A DNA stretch of 64,000 bases from Leishmania infantum JPCM5 (GCF_000002875.2 NC_009409.2:430627-494626), one strand, 5' to 3'; numbered from the stretch's first letter, positions 1-11,244 are shown. The notes: generated by a model not told the origin, from the sequence alone. Made by a program: numbers and translations.

Positions 1-3000
1 CGGCAAGAACACGGCTTCCACGTCGCAGTGAAGCCAGCCAACGAGCAGTAGGCCGGTCGTGCTACGGTTCTGGTCCTTGTTGGTGCTTGATAGCGTTGCA
101 GAAGAGATGCTGGACGACGCAACCTTCCGCTGCTGCGCCGGTACCGACGTCAGTGGTGTGGCATCAGCACTGCCAGGAGCGAAAAGGGGAAGCCACACAT
201 CCGCCACGCCGCCGACGCCGGCGTCTTCATGGCGGTGGTGGCTCTGCACATGCGCCGCAGAGGCGGCGTCGAACGGGGTCCACACAGCAAAGCCAAACAC
301 GTCCGCTGGCGATGCAGCGCTGTGCACTGTGAATAGAAGCGACGAAGCTGTGTCACGCGTGAGGACGGCGTGAAAGCTAACGTTGTACTGCATGACAGGG
401 GCGCGATGCGCGACAGGTGTGCCGTGCGCGTCGCCAGCTCCTACAGCAGCGGCCCCCTCGACTACCACACCATCGCAGCCACCAGTGACCGAAATCGACG
501 TTGGTGGGCAATAGCGGTTCTCTGGCACATCGGCCAACTCGTGGGCGAAGAGGATCGCAGCGGCGCACCGCATCACCACAGAGCACACCATCAGTGTCTC
601 CATCGCGTGCCCTCTCGGCGCCAACTCCCCGCCGCACCAGCGCTGCAGAGGAGAAGCGGCGACACTCGCCTTCCGCACCTCTCGCAGCTTGTCATTTTCT
701 GCGGCCAGGTGCGGCGGGATTGTGTTCCACAGCACTGTCAGTGGCCAAAACGGCTTGTGGTTCGCGGCTGTGACGGCCGACACGGCACCGGTGGAAGCAC
801 AGCGGCACACGCGCTCATACTCCTTGATGGCAGTCCCCAACGATGCCCAGGCTGACAGACCCTGCTCCACAGATGCTACTCGTGGGGCGGGCTCCGGCGC
901 AGCTCTAGATCCGGGCTGCGGCTCCTGCGCCCAGCGCAGGCGGCAGGATAGCTGTGGTAAGAGCTGCCCAGGGCATGCGACAGCGCTCGCTGCTGCCTCT
1001 GCTGTGGTCCCGAGCGCGGTGAGCAGCGGTGGTTGATCCGACTGGAGCTTGCACAAGTCTGCCGGTAAAAGTGGCGGTGAGACTGCCAAGGGCCCCCAGT
1101 ACTCCTCAAGCCGCGTCCCTGTCACCTGTGCACGCTCGTCGGTGCCACCGTCGGCCGATGCGCGAGCGTGCAAGCTGTCCACGTCTGACGTGGCCCCAAT
1201 GGCATGGCGCGTATCGTCACGACCCGCTGTGGTCTCGCTAGCGGAGGAAGAGGGCGGCGCCGCTTCCCCTGCGAGTGGTAAGGACAACGACGGCGACGAC
1301 GGCTCCGTTCGCCTTCCCACGCTCGACTGGGGCGTCTCCTCCTCATTCTGTTGAGACGACGTCACGAGGCCCTCGGCCCCACCCCCGACGGCGGCGGCGG
1401 CTGCAGCAGCCGGCTGCGCATCCTTGACAGGTGAGTGTGCGCGCGTACCACAAGACGCCGCCTCTCCTGCCCGCGTCGCCGCAGCACCGGCGCACGCATC
1501 ACCCAGAGATACCCAGCGCTCGCCCCGCTCCTCAAGCTTCACGTACAGGATTCCACAACCGTCAAGAGAACCAAGATGGCCGCTGCCTGCCAGGCCACAT
1601 TTCGAGGCTCGATGGCTTGGCGCGTCGCCACCGCCGTCACCGCGGTCGCTGCAGTGTCCTGTTGTGCCTTCTGCTGTGATGGACACGATGTTGTCGTGAT
1701 CACGCGCCTCTGCCTGCTGCATGTCTTCCGCAGCGCCCTCAGACGCGCTCTCCGGAAGCTGAAACACAAGCAGGTCGGACCAGCTGTCGCGACCGTAGCC
1801 GCCTGTGGAAGGGTGCTCGACAATGCCGCCGCCACCGCCACCGCCACCGCATCCCAGGCAGCGCCGCAGCGCCTCCAGGTTTGATGGCAGAGAGAAGACA
1901 GAGCCAGCCGCCAGCAGACGCTCGCCAGCGCTGTCGTGCATGTATATAGCGAGCCGCACGTCCATCCACTTCGGGTCTTCTATGATCGGAGGGCCTGCTT
2001 GCGCGTTGCCGCCCCATGCATCGCGCCACCCCCCTGCAAGTGCGGCCGCTGCACTGTTTGCCAAACCCGCCCTGGGCGCCTGCCGCGGGCAGTGCAGCGC
2101 TGAGCACCAGTGCCGCAGCCCGTGCACCGAAACAAAAATACACTGTCGAGGTGGACGCACCATCAGCTCCCGCACCGCCTGGCGGAAAGCCTGCTGTGCC
2201 TCCTCCGCAGCTGCGATCGCCTCCTCGTTGTACTTGGCCTCGAGTCGCTCCGCCTCCCGCTTCTGGTGCAAACGACCGGTGCTCGCGGCAACAGGCGGCT
2301 CCGCGTCCCACGCGCGCAGCCGAGGCAGCTCCTCTGGGGACACCAAGAGTGTCCACAGCGGATGAGGTGCAGTGGAGGCAGTGGTTGCCGCGCCTTCCTC
2401 CTCCTCCTCCACTCCGCCTCCTCCTCCTCCTCCGGTACGAACACCAGCGCGATTGTGGTGGTCGGGAGCCTCAGCGGCGTCTGCGACAGCAGAGGGAGCT
2501 GACCCGTCGCCCCCCGGCACACTGCCATCGCTTCCCAGTACTCCCACGCCGCCGGAGTAGTTGGCACCGTCGGCTTCAGCCCACCAGTGCGCCGAAGAAG
2601 ACGCTTTGGTGTTCACGCTCACCGCCACATCCAGCTTCGCACGCGGCGCCGACGCGGAGCTGCTGAAGGCAGCCTGGCCTACTACGTCAAGTGGAGGTGT
2701 TCTGTTCTGCTCAGCTGCAGCGGCAGTAGCAGCAGCCGTCTCAGCTTCTTCGCCCTGACTGCGAAGGCCGCTGTCACCCTCGTCCGTCTCTTCAGCTCCG
2801 TCGTGAAGCGGAGCTAACGTATCGGCCCGGCTAATGAGTGGCGCTTCACCGTCGGCGTAGCTGCTGGTGCTGCCTCTACAACCGGCATATGCTGCAGCCT
2901 CGCCCACGCCTTCGTCGACGCTTTCAGCAGTGTCCTTTTCACTGCTGTGTGGTGTCTCCGTCGCGCTCCCGAGTCCCCGCGGAGGCCCGCTGCCTTCGCT

Positions 3001-6000
3001 GCCAGCGGCGCCGCCGCTTCTCATTCCGCCGAGCCCCGCCCGCCTCTCCGCCCTGTCCTCGCTGCGAGCCGTAATGTTCGCTCGCACAGCCCCAGCTGTC
3101 GCCACCGGCGACGCCGTACTGCCTTCGCGCCTTGGCAGGTCCTTGTGCCGCCCTGCATGCAGAGCAGAAAGGCCTATGGAATGGTCTCGGTGGGTGTTTT
3201 CCGCTGGGAAGCACACGCGGTGCACTTCCATGCGGCTCGTACGCACTCCGCCCGTGGCTTTCTTGCGGCCGCAGCACAGCCAGCCCGGCACGCCGCCTTT
3301 GCCACGGACAACGGGGGTGACCTCCTCGTATTCGACTAGCTTGACCATCCTCGTGCCCAAAGCTGCTGCCGTGCCTCCGGTTACTGCCCCCTCTCGTTCA
3401 TCCTGCAGACACGGCGCGCTAACGGCGACGGAAGAGCGGAGGCTCCGCGTCGTGCTGCCGGTAATGCTCACAGTGCTGTACGAGGAGCCGTAGGTGTAAG
3501 AGTACCAGCTACCGCTGCTGTCGTGCCCATGGCAGTGGTTTGCGGCACTGTGCGATTGCCACGATCCCCTGCCCTCTCGCTCTTCATCGCTGCGGTGGCT
3601 GCGGCGGCTGCGGCGGCTGCTGCGGCGGCTGCTGCGGTTGTCCGCGTCGCTGCCGTGTCGACTCCCCTCTTCTGACGATGTCCAGCGATCCGCAAACTGC
3701 GCCATGGACAACGGCGTCTGCCCCAGCATCGCATTGCTGCGCACGCTACCCAACGAGAGGCGGTTGTGTCCCGCCACGGTACTCTTTAACGTCGCGAAGC
3801 TACCTGCGGTCTCGACAGACCCGCTGCCGCCGACGGCCCCGTTCAGAGAGATGGGCGGGTTAATGCGCAGAAGAGGTGCGGGATACGCTTCCCTGTGCGG
3901 CTCTCCAATTAAGCCGGCGGCTGCCGTAGCGGTCGCGGCAGGCACAGGAAGTGCTGGTGAGATGGGCACGGGGTGCAGCGCGGTAGGTACAGCATCTGGC
4001 TCTACGGAAGCTGCAGAGGCAGATGTGGCCACGGCACGGCCGGCATCATGATTCCCACGGGCAGCCGCCGCTTCCTTTTCCAAGGCGGACGAGGGTGCCA
4101 GTGCGGCTACTGCGGAGGACGGCGGCGGCGGCGGCGGCTGGTGGTGTGTCGTGGGCCGTGGCGGTGGAGGCGACGCTGCTGGTGCAGAAGGTGATGAACC
4201 AAGAGGGGAGGGGTGCGCAGGAGCGGGTAGCACTGCTGGCGACAACGCCGGCGCTGCCGTGGTTGACGCCCCTGCGTTGAGAGACACAGCACCCCTAGCC
4301 ATCGCAACGGCTGGGGCTGGCAGCAAAGTTGAAGCAGACGCGGACGCAAGCGCCTCTGCGCGCTTGTCTCCGTCGTGTTCCTTGGGGCGCAGAGGCGGCG
4401 GTGCAACGGCGACAGCCGTGGCCTCACGCGCGTGCGTCGCAAGCGGCAATGATGGTGGCGCTGGCATCCCTTCGGCAGTAATGGCGACGACTGTTGCCTT
4501 GCCAACCATACCGTCCTCAGTACATGCACGCTCTTCCTGCCTCTGCTGCCCTTGCATCTGCGTGGATGACTGAAGCGCCTCGCCTTCAGGGGCAGCGACC
4601 TCATCGCCCTCGTCCTCGCCGACCTGGAAGACCGCATCCGGCCAGCTACTCGACGGTGGCTCCCTTGAGCTGCGACGGCGCTTGGTTGGCAACAGGCTCG
4701 ACTGCGTAGAGGAGACCGCCATAGTGTGGGTGCTGGCCAGTGCATCGGCTGCGAAGAGTGAAGGTGCTGCTGTGCTTGCTTTCATGTTGGACGCATGAGC
4801 GTGAGTAAACGCGGAGAAAGAAGAGCTGGAGTGCTGGTGTGCCGCTGGCTGCTGGGGTGCGTCATTGGCAGCAGCACCCACCATGGAGGTCAGCCCCGCG
4901 TCTAGTGCGGCGGCGGAGGACGGAAACGGGCTGCACACAGGGGAACGCTCTTGATGCGATCGGCTCCCGGATGCGTGCAGCGGGGACGTGTGGGAGGCCT
5001 CCGTGTCCAGCTCTCGGGTGCGTCGACGACATCCGCTACCGCGCAGTTGCCCGCATCTCCCAGAGCCCTCGCGTGCATCGCCTTGCGCCTCGCCCCTCTC
5101 GGCAGCCTCTCCGCTGCGGTGAGCAGAGCTGCGCTGTGGACGGCGTTGGCTGCCACAGCCACCACCCTCATCCCTCGAAGTCGCCGCCTCCTCGATCTTG
5201 TCGCTGCCGCTGTCATGCGTACCACTCAGGCGCCCACTGTGGCGAAGCTGCTCCTCCGGGGCGATGTGCAACAGACTTGGCGGTTCCTCCGGCGACTCGA
5301 GAAGGAAGGGTGCCGGGGCAGAGGGCGACGCATGAGGAGAGCCGCCGGGCGCACTTGAATGGTCTTCGCTACGCTTCACATCTGAATCTGAAGAAGCATG
5401 CGATGGAGGCAGCGGCGGCGGCTCCGTCGATATCGCGGGCAAACACTTGCTCGGGAGTGCAGGAGGCTGTTCAACGTTTGGTGACGTCTCCTCCCGTCCG
5501 TCGATAGGGACGCCGTTGTCACAGCGCAGAGAGTGTGATGTGCTGGCACCACTACCTTCACTCTCGTGGTCTTCCGTGACGCACTTCGCAGCGCCAGCAT
5601 CGACGGCCTTCTCATCTGCTGCTGCGGCTGCATTTGCCGGTAGTGTTGCTGGCGCGGCGGGAGGCGCAGAGCCCTCCTCAGCGGCATCGCCAACCGAAGG
5701 CGTCGGCACCTCCTCTGGAGCCACCAGGAAGGGTTTAGACGACGGCGAAGCGGTGGGCGAAGGGGACAACGGGTGCCCGTGCATTGGCGCGTCGGTGCTT
5801 ATGGCACCATCGAGAGGGTCAGCAGCAGAAGCCGGCACTGCAGCCAAGTCGACTAGTGCGGCAGTGGAAAGAAGGGGTAGAGGTCCCTTAGCCCGCGTGG
5901 GAGCCGGACGCGCAAATGGTGCTGTGAACTCAGCGGGGCTGCTCGTGCGTGTCGCAGCAGCCGACGACGACAACACACGTGACCGCTTCGTCAGGGTCGG

Positions 6001-6273
6001 CACCAGCGATGCTGCACTGCCTCTCCCTACGCCCTCTTCCTTTCTTCCCTCCTCGCCCCGCCGCGCCGTCGTGCTCTGCGAGAACATGGAGAAGCTGCTG
6101 CTGGCGATAGAGCTGCTCGGCAACGCGGAGCCGGTCGACAGTGCAGCCGAGTTTAGTGCTTTGTTGTCATCCTCGCTGTCACTCGACGGAAGCGGGCTCG
6201 TGGCTGTGTTGGCCGACGCAGTCGAAGCTTTCGCGACGCTGCTCACTGTGGGCGGTGTCGCCGACGCGTCCAT
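1..6273 (-). CDS. Giant low-complexity conserved hypothetical protein, N-terminal 2091 codons (cut by window edge)
   Basis: One minus-strand frame starts at ATG 6271-6273 and stays open to the left edge with no stop; I read it through in full. An in-frame TAG lies at 6292-6294 with no other ATG in between, so the start is well fixed. The product is dominated by Ser, Pro, Ala, Gly and Thr. It has an Arg/Ser-rich patch near residues 870-895 (about 3590-3655), an acidic EEEE run after a Gly run (about 2385-2430), poly-Gly near 1820-1850, and a Glu/Lys/Arg-rich, probably helical segment near residues 1330-1370 followed by more ordered sequence with conserved-looking Trp and Cys. I recognise no catalytic domain. 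An RS-rich, disordered scaffold or RNA-associated role is possible but is inference only. Shorter frames on both strands here are shadows of this one. Confidence 0.8.
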   Translation of the reverse strand, partial: MDASATPPTVSSVAKASTASANTATSPLPSSDSEDDNKALNSAALSTGSALPSSSIASSSFSMFSQSTTARRGEEGRKEEGVGRGSAASLVPTLTKRSRVLSSSAAATRTSSPAEFTAPFARPAPTRAKGPLPLLSTAALVDLAAVPASAADPLDGAISTDAPMHGHPLSPSPTASPSSKPFLVAPEEVPTPSVGDAAEEGSAPPAAPATLPANAAAAADEKAVDAGAAKCVTEDHESEGSGASTSHSLRCDNGVPIDGREETSPNVEQPPALPSKCLPAISTEPPPLPPSHASSDSDVKRSEDHSSAPGGSPHASPSAPAPFLLESPEEPPSLLHIAPEEQLRHSGRLSGTHDSGSDKIEEAATSRDEGGGCGSQRRPQRSSAHRSGEAAERGEAQGDAREGSGRCGQLRGSGCRRRTRELDTEASHTSPLHASGSRSHQERSPVCSPFPSSAAALDAGLTSMVGAAANDAPQQPAAHQHSSSSFSAFTHAHASNMKASTAAPSLFAADALASTHTMAVSSTQSSLLPTKRRRSSREPPSSSWPDAVFQVGEDEGDEVAAPEGEALQSSTQMQGQQRQEERACTEDGMVGKATVVAITAEGMPAPPSLPLATHAREATAVAVAPPPLRPKEHDGDKRAEALASASASTLLPAPAVAMARGAVSLNAGASTTAAPALSPAVLPAPAHPSPLGSSPSAPAASPPPPRPTTHHQPPPPPPSSAVAALAPSSALEKEAAAARGNHDAGRAVATSASAASVEPDAVPTALHPVPISPALPVPAATATAAAGLIGEPHREAYPAPLLRINPPISLNGAVGGSGSVETAGSFATLKSTVAGHNRLSLGSVRSNAMLGQTPLSMAQFADRWTSSEEGSRHGSDADNRSSRRSSRRSRRSHRSDEEREGRGSWQSHSAANHCHGHDSSGSWYSYTYGSSYSTVSITGSTTRSLRSSVAVSAPCLQDEREGAVTGGTAAALGTRMVKLVEYEEVTPVVRGKGGVPGWLCCGRKKATGGVRTSRMEVHRVCFPAENTHRDHSIGLSALHAGRHKDLPRREGSTASPVATAGAVRANITARSEDRAERRAGLGGMRSGGAAGSEGSGPPRGLGSATETPHSSEKDTAESVDEGVGEAAAYAGCRGSTSSYADGEAPLISRADTLAPLHDGAEETDEGDSGLRSQGEEAETAAATAAAAEQNRTPPLDVVGQAAFSSSASAPRAKLDVAVSVNTKASSSAHWWAEADGANYSGGVGVLGSDGSVPGGDGSAPSAVADAAEAPDHHNRAGVRTGGGGGGGVEEEEEGAATTASTAPHPLWTLLVSPEELPRLRAWDAEPPVAASTGRLHQKREAERLEAKYNEEAIAAAEEAQQAFRQAVRELMVRPPRQCIFVSVHGLRHWCSALHCPRQAPRAGLANSAAAALAGGWRDAWGGNAQAGPPIIEDPKWMDVRLAIYMHDSAGERLLAAGSVFSLPSNLEALRRCLGCGGGGGGGGIVEHPSTGGYGRDSWSDLLVFQLPESASEGAAEDMQQAEARDHDNIVSITAEGTTGHCSDRGDGGGDAPSHRASKCGLAGSGHLGSLDGCGILYVKLEERGERWVSLGDACAGAAATRAGEAASCGTRAHSPVKDAQPAAAAAAAVGGGAEGLVTSSQQNEEETPQSSVGRRTEPSSPSLSLPLAGEAAPPSSSASETTAGRDDTRHAIGATSDVDSLHARASADGGTDERAQVTGTRLEEYWGPLAVSPPLLPADLCKLQSDQPPLLTALGTTAEAAASAVACPGQLLPQLSCRLRWAQEPQPGSRAAPEPAPRVASVEQGLSAWASLGTAIKEYERVCRCASTGAVSAVTAANHKPFWPLTVLWNTIPPHLAAENDKLREVRKASVAASPLQRWCGGELAPRGHAMETLMVCSVVMRCAAAILFAHELADVPENRYCPPTSISVTGGCDGVVVEGAAAVGAGDAHGTPVAHRAPVMQYNVSFHAVLTRDTASSLLFTVHSAASPADVFGFAVWTPFDAASAAHVQSHHRHEDAGVGGVADVWLPLFAPGSADATPLTSVPAQQRKVASSSISSATLSSTNKDQNRSTTGLLLVGWLHCDVEAVFLP

Positions 6274-6371
6274 GCTGGTGCGCGGTTGCAGCTACGGTTC
6301 CCCTCCTCTGCCCGCCTTCGCCTCCGTGACGCAAGTTGCCTTGGTGCAAAAACGCGCGACGCTCGCACGCT

Positions 6372-6421
6372 CTTCAATGCAGCCGTCAACCAGTCGCCGG
6401 TTTTGGGGGAGGGAGGGGGGC
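6372..6421 (-). promoter_or_regulatory. Predicted spliced-leader acceptor for the giant gene at 1-6273
   Basis: On the minus strand a run rich in C and T (6405-6421) is followed by an AG at 6372-6373, about 100 bases before the ATG at 6273. Polypyrimidine tract plus first AG is the known trans-splicing signal in trypanosomatids. The exact site is inferred. Confidence 0.4.
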
Positions 6422-7220
6422 TTTCGTTTGGCAGGAAAAGGACAGGCACATGCCCGTGATGATGGTGGCCGGACAGAGGAAGAGCCGCACACAATCACAC
6501 CTCAGGTCCAAAGGCTACCCTTTCTACTCGACAGATAGGAGGCGGCGTTTTTCTGGGTGCGGGTGTGCGTGTGGTTATGCGCGAATTGGGGAGGGGGTAT
6601 GGGTGGGTTGAACGGTGTGTTTCCATGTACATATGTGTGTATGTGTATGTGTGTGCGTGTCTTTACAATCTAAAAGAAAGCAACGAAAAAAAAAAGGTGC
6701 GAGCGGCTGGCCACGGTCTCCGTGCAGACCTCTGAGTACTTCACCACCAAGACCAACACCAGCACCACCACTCTCTCTTACAGTGAATTGTTCTCTGCCG
6801 TGTTGGGTGACCCTGTAGTTCAGTTTCTGAGTGCGGTTGCCTGTGACTGTGTGTGTGTGTATATATCTACAAGTGATGGCTCTTGCGGGTGTCACGGGCT
6901 ACTGGAAAAGCGAAGCAAGGCAGCACACCACCGCAGCCACCTAGTCAAGTCGGTTCTCGATGCCCCCCCCCCTTCAACGAAGAAAACAAGCACAGACGCA
7001 GCGCTCTAAATAGCCAGTCCGCGACAGTGTGTCTGTGTGTGTAGAGAGAGAGAGAGCCGATGTGTGGCCGAAGAAAATAAAAAAATAAGAACACAACGCC
7101 ACAATCAAAACCTCGCATAGGACGGGGCAAGGTGCAGCTCTAAGACGGAAAGGCACAACGCACGGCGGGTGCCCAAAGCAAGTGCATACGTGCATCCAAA
7201 GAGCAACAAGGTGTGTGTGA

Positions 7221-7247
7221 GTGGGTGGGTGGGTGGGTGGGTGGGGG
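7221..7247 (+). repeat. GGGT tandem tract with quadruplex potential
   Basis: Five to six consecutive GGGT units on the plus strand end in a G run. This satisfies the four-run G-quadruplex pattern with one-base loops. It lies on the template strand of the transcription unit, so the RNA would be C-rich. Confidence 0.6.
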
Positions 7248-9705
7248 AGGAGGGGAGCACAGGTTGAAGGAGAGGTTTCATGCGGCGCACCGATGGGACA
7301 TCCAAGATAGGCGGGAGGAGAGGAGCGAAGGTGCACGGCAGAGAGTGTACGCAGCGCGGCGGCAATGGGAAAAAAACTTCAAGTGGCATGGGGAGGGAAA
7401 GAAGGAGGGGCACCTGCCCTCTCCCACGCGCACTCCGTGGATGCCAGTGCACACACAGCACGCGGGCAAACCTTCATGATTTGTCCGGATCAGGCGTCAT
7501 CAGCACAATGCAAAAAAAAAAAGACAGCGCACAAGTACGCCAAGTGCATGTACACACCGACACACGTACACATATATGTATATATGTATATAAAGTATAT
7601 CTATGTGTATACGTGTCTGTGTTACGGGGAAAACGCGTTCAGGAGCGTGCAACGCATACCAGCACACACGCGCAGCCGAAAGAAAAGGGCACCAAAAGCC
7701 GCAGAGAGAGCGCGAGCGAGATGCTGAAGTGGTCCACACGCTTCACGGCTGCACTCTTGTGCGTGTGTGTCGCCGTATATCAGCGCGGTGTCCGCCCTGG
7801 GCTTGAGGTGTATCCATGACGTTCGCCATGCGCTCAGCTCCAACACGCTCGTCTACTAAAAGGGGCACTAACGATAGCACGGTGAGCATTATTGTCGCAT
7901 CCTTGTTGATAGGCTGATACTCGACGCTCACCTCTCCGTGTCCCTCTCGCCTCAGTGCGCAACACTTCCTTTGCGAAACAGGCCCGCAACGACACGCACA
8001 TATGCCTTCGCCAGCGCCCATCTCGCGCGCGCGCTCTCTCACTCTGCCACAATTCTTTCTGTGCTGCTGTAATCGAGAGAGAAGGCAAAAACAAATTCGT
8101 TTTTCATTTTTTTTTGGCAACGTGCCCACATTCGAACAGGTCAACCACATACGCACACACGCATGGCAACACCACAGCTCATCGACCTCTGCGGCACTAC
8201 GGCTAAGCCAAGCGCATCGGGCCAAGCCAACATCGCTCGATGTCGTTTCGGCCCCCCACCCCCACCCCCACTGCAATGTCGCTGCGAGCAGCGCAGGGTG
8301 GGCCCAGGATTACGCTCGGCATTGCCACAACGCAGCTAAAGCAGAAAACAGGAGGTGCATGCGAGCATTCGTTGAAGCGTCGACACAATACGCAGTGAGC
8401 TGCTCCAAGCGTGGTCATGACTGCAGGTCTCTTCGGCACAGCACCAGCCCAGACCTGTCCGCCGACACGAAGAGTGTGGGGATACTAGGCCCTGATACCA
8501 GGGCGAGGTGGATGGCATCCTCAGGGCCTAAACGTCTTGGGAGCGCAAAAAGATGAAAGAAGAAAAAGCATAGAAGGCAAGGGGTCGGTACAGGGTAAGA
8601 CAACACCACAGATCTCAGCGATAACAGAACGCGACATGACCGCGAAAAGACAGAGACCAAGCGGGGTGGTCCGTGGACACGAAAATACGCAGGAAAGGGT
8701 GCATGATGAACGATATCTGAAGCAAGCACGCCGTCTGGCTTATGTCTGTGTGTCTGTGTGTGTGTGTGTGTGGGTGGGTGGGTGTGTGTGATGGTGGTGC
8801 TGGTGGTGGACGGCGGGCTTGAAGAGAATAGTCAACCGATTAGATAGCTTTTTATAGAGAGATATCATAGCGTGACGTGCAGACGAACAGCACACGAAAC
8901 CGTAACGCGGAACATGAAACGAAACAAAAAAGGGAAAAGATAAAAACATAACGGGAAAAACGAGGGCCACGAGCACTGTGTGCGTGCGCCTGTGTGCTTG
9001 CGCCTAACCAGCCGAAGGGCGAGTAGGCAAGGAGGGGGTGGGGGGGCTGATGTCAGCACCGGCTCAAAGCACGCGTGAGGAGCTTCCGCACGAAAACGCC
9101 ACCGTCACCGGCAGTTTTATCGCACGTGCACGTACGCTGTGGAGCGAAAAAAAAAAAACAGAGGATGAGAGGCGCGCCCCATGCAGTGAAGGTGTCACCA
9201 CGAGGGAGGCAGCGAGGGGTGAGGGGAGGAAAAAGAGCAGCAGCAGCAGCGAGCACTCCCCTGCTTCAGCAGGCGTGGGGGTGCGAAAAGCGCGTGTCGC
9301 ACGGCACGCTGCTTCCGTCATCGCCCTTCCTCTGGGTGTCCGCCGGTGCGCACCGGCTACTTTCTCGGGCTTCGTCCTCTCCTCCCCGGCGCCATCGGCA
9401 CCTCCTGTAGAAGAAAAAAAGAAGTGCAACGGAGCTGAAGCGCAGCCCACACTCAGGCACGCACTCGCACGCCCCACTGTGCGCTAGCAATAAGGCAGGA
9501 AAAGGAGAAAAGGGTGGTGCACAGACCCCTCGCAACAGTCCCACGCAGCAGTGCGAGTGGACACACAGCAGACGCGCATGGGTGTGCGCAAAGACCGCCC
9601 CCCCCCACCCTCTCTCGCACACCGATGAAGGGGCGGAAGCAAGGTGAATAACGCACAGAGAGCGGTGGAGGGAGGATGGAGACGCACCCTCTGCTCGCGC
9701 ACTCC

Positions 9706-11205
9706 TCACGGCTTGACAATGGGCCCCTTGAGGGCAAAGTGGATCGCCTTCGGCTCCGTGTACATGTCGATGACTTCCTTGCCCAGCTCCCGACCAATGC
9801 CGCTCTGCTTGAAGCCGCCAAACGGCATGGAGACGCAGAAGTCGTTCCAGGTGTTCACCCACACCGTGCCGGCGTTGAGGTATGTCGAATAGCGGAGCGC
9901 AGTGTCCATGCTGCGCGTACAGATGCCAGCAGCCAGCCCGTAGATACTGTTGTTCGCGCGCTTCACGGCCTCGTCCATGTCCTTGAACTTCATCACGCAC
10001 GTTACGGGGCCAAAGATCTCCTCCTTGCAGATCCGCATGTCCTCCTTCACTTCCGAAAATATGGTCGGCTGCACGAAATAGCCCTTGTCGCCGATCCTCT
10101 TGCCGCCAGTCACCACCGTCGCGCCAGCCTTCACACCGTCCTCGATGTACATGAGCACCCGCTCGTGCTGCTTCTTCGACACCAATGGGCCCATGTTGTT
10201 CGCCGTGTCGTTGCCTGGTCCCACCCTGCGCGCCTCCGCGTTCTTGCGCAGACGCGACACGAACTCGTCGTACACAGACTCGTGTACATAAATGCGCGAC
10301 GACGCCGTGCACACCTGGCCCGTGTTGAAGTAGACACCGGTCGTCGCGACCTGCGCCGCCTCCTCCAAGTCGGCGTCCTCGCACACGATCAGCGCAGACT
10401 TGCCGCCAAGCTCCAGAGACACCTTCTTCAGGTTGGTCTCCGCCGCCATCCGCATCACCTGGTGGCCAACAGCTGTCGAGCCCGTAAAGGCAACCTTGTC
10501 CACGTCCATGTGGCGCGCAATATCCGCGCCTGCGGTCGCGCCGAAGCCCGGCAAGATGTTCAGCACGCCGTCCGGGTATCCAGCCTCCATCGCCATCTCG
10601 CCAAGGCGCAGCGCACTCAGCGGCGTCTGCTCCGCGGGCTTCAGCACAACCGTGTTGCCCAATGCAAGTGCAGGGCTGAGCTTGAACGCAGCCATCAGAA
10701 GCGGGAAGTTCCAAGGGATGATCTGGCCGCACACGCCGATTGGCTGGCGCTTCACAATGCCGAGGAAGTTGCCAGAGCGCGGCGGCACGGAGCCATTCAC
10801 CTTGTCCGCGAGTCCAGCGCAGTACCGGAAGCACTCCACCGAAAGCGCCACGTCCACGTTCAGTGCCACCTCGTACGGCTTGCCATTGTCCAGGCTCTCC
10901 AGCGCAGCCATCTCTTTGCTGTTCTTCTCCAGGATGTCCGCCAGGCGCAGCATCAGATTGCGGCGCCAGTGGCCGTCGGTCATGCGGAAGGACTCAAAGG
11001 CGTGGCGGGCAGCCTTCACGGCAAGGTCCACGTCTGCCTTTTCGGCCTCCGCGACGTTCGCAATCACCTTTTCATCCGCGGGGTTCACAACCTCGAATGT
11101 CTTACCAGATACCGCCGGCACGAACTTGCCGTTGATCAGCAACTTGTCCTGGATGTGCGTGACCTTGGGGGCCATCTCCAGGCGAGTGAGGGTGGCACGC
11201 AGCAT
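9706..11205 (-). CDS. ALDH2: Mitochondrial aldehyde dehydrogenase (ALDH2 type)
   Basis: The product is 499 residues, the usual length of the class. It oxidises aldehydes to carboxylic acids with NAD+, probably in the mitochondrial matrix. A short basic N-terminus (MLRATLTRLE) fits a presequence. Visible motifs are the IPWNFP loop with Asn166, the nucleotide-binding FTGSTAVG near 240-247, the general base in LELGG (Glu265), and the nucleophile in FNTGQVC (Cys299). The C-terminal PFGGFKQSG segment is also intact. The frame stays open upstream to 11718, but a strong pyrimidine tract and AG at 11245-11285 place the extension outside the mRNA, so ATG 11203-11205 is chosen. The sequence closely resembles the Leishmania major enzyme as I remember it. 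No defect is seen. Confidence 0.96.
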   Translation of the reverse strand: MLRATLTRLEMAPKVTHIQDKLLINGKFVPAVSGKTFEVVNPADEKVIANVAEAEKADVDLAVKAARHAFESFRMTDGHWRRNLMLRLADILEKNSKEMAALESLDNGKPYEVALNVDVALSVECFRYCAGLADKVNGSVPPRSGNFLGIVKRQPIGVCGQIIPWNFPLLMAAFKLSPALALGNTVVLKPAEQTPLSALRLGEMAMEAGYPDGVLNILPGFGATAGADIARHMDVDKVAFTGSTAVGHQVMRMAAETNLKKVSLELGGKSALIVCEDADLEEAAQVATTGVYFNTGQVCTASSRIYVHESVYDEFVSRLRKNAEARRVGPGNDTANNMGPLVSKKQHERVLMYIEDGVKAGATVVTGGKRIGDKGYFVQPTIFSEVKEDMRICKEEIFGPVTCVMKFKDMDEAVKRANNSIYGLAAGICTRSMDTALRYSTYLNAGTVWVNTWNDFCVSMPFGGFKQSGIGRELGKEVIDMYTEPKAIHFALKGPIVKP

Positions 11206-11244
11206 TGTTGGATGCGACGCGTGCAGGTGGTGGGGGTGTGACGA

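Larger units (their letters stand above)
6274..9705. other. Intergenic spacer, 3.4 kb, no gene seen
   Basis: This is the 3' side of the aldehyde dehydrogenase gene and the 5' side of the giant gene. It holds short homopolymers, TG/CA runs (for example around 8747-8790), a GGGT tract at 7221-7247, and AT-rich patches near 7565-7600 and 8840-8940. Open frames here are short, interrupted and lack coding character. It most likely contains a long ALDH 3'UTR. Confidence 0.6.

Noticed and set aside
5447..6538. 363-codon plus-strand frame
   Set aside because: Antisense to the continuous minus-strand giant gene and crosses its start codon and 5'UTR; all other genes are on the minus strand.
9676..11241. 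521-codon plus-strand frame across the ALDH gene
   Set aside because: Exact antisense of a well-supported enzyme; His/Arg/Val-rich composition is what a reversed GC-rich coding frame gives.
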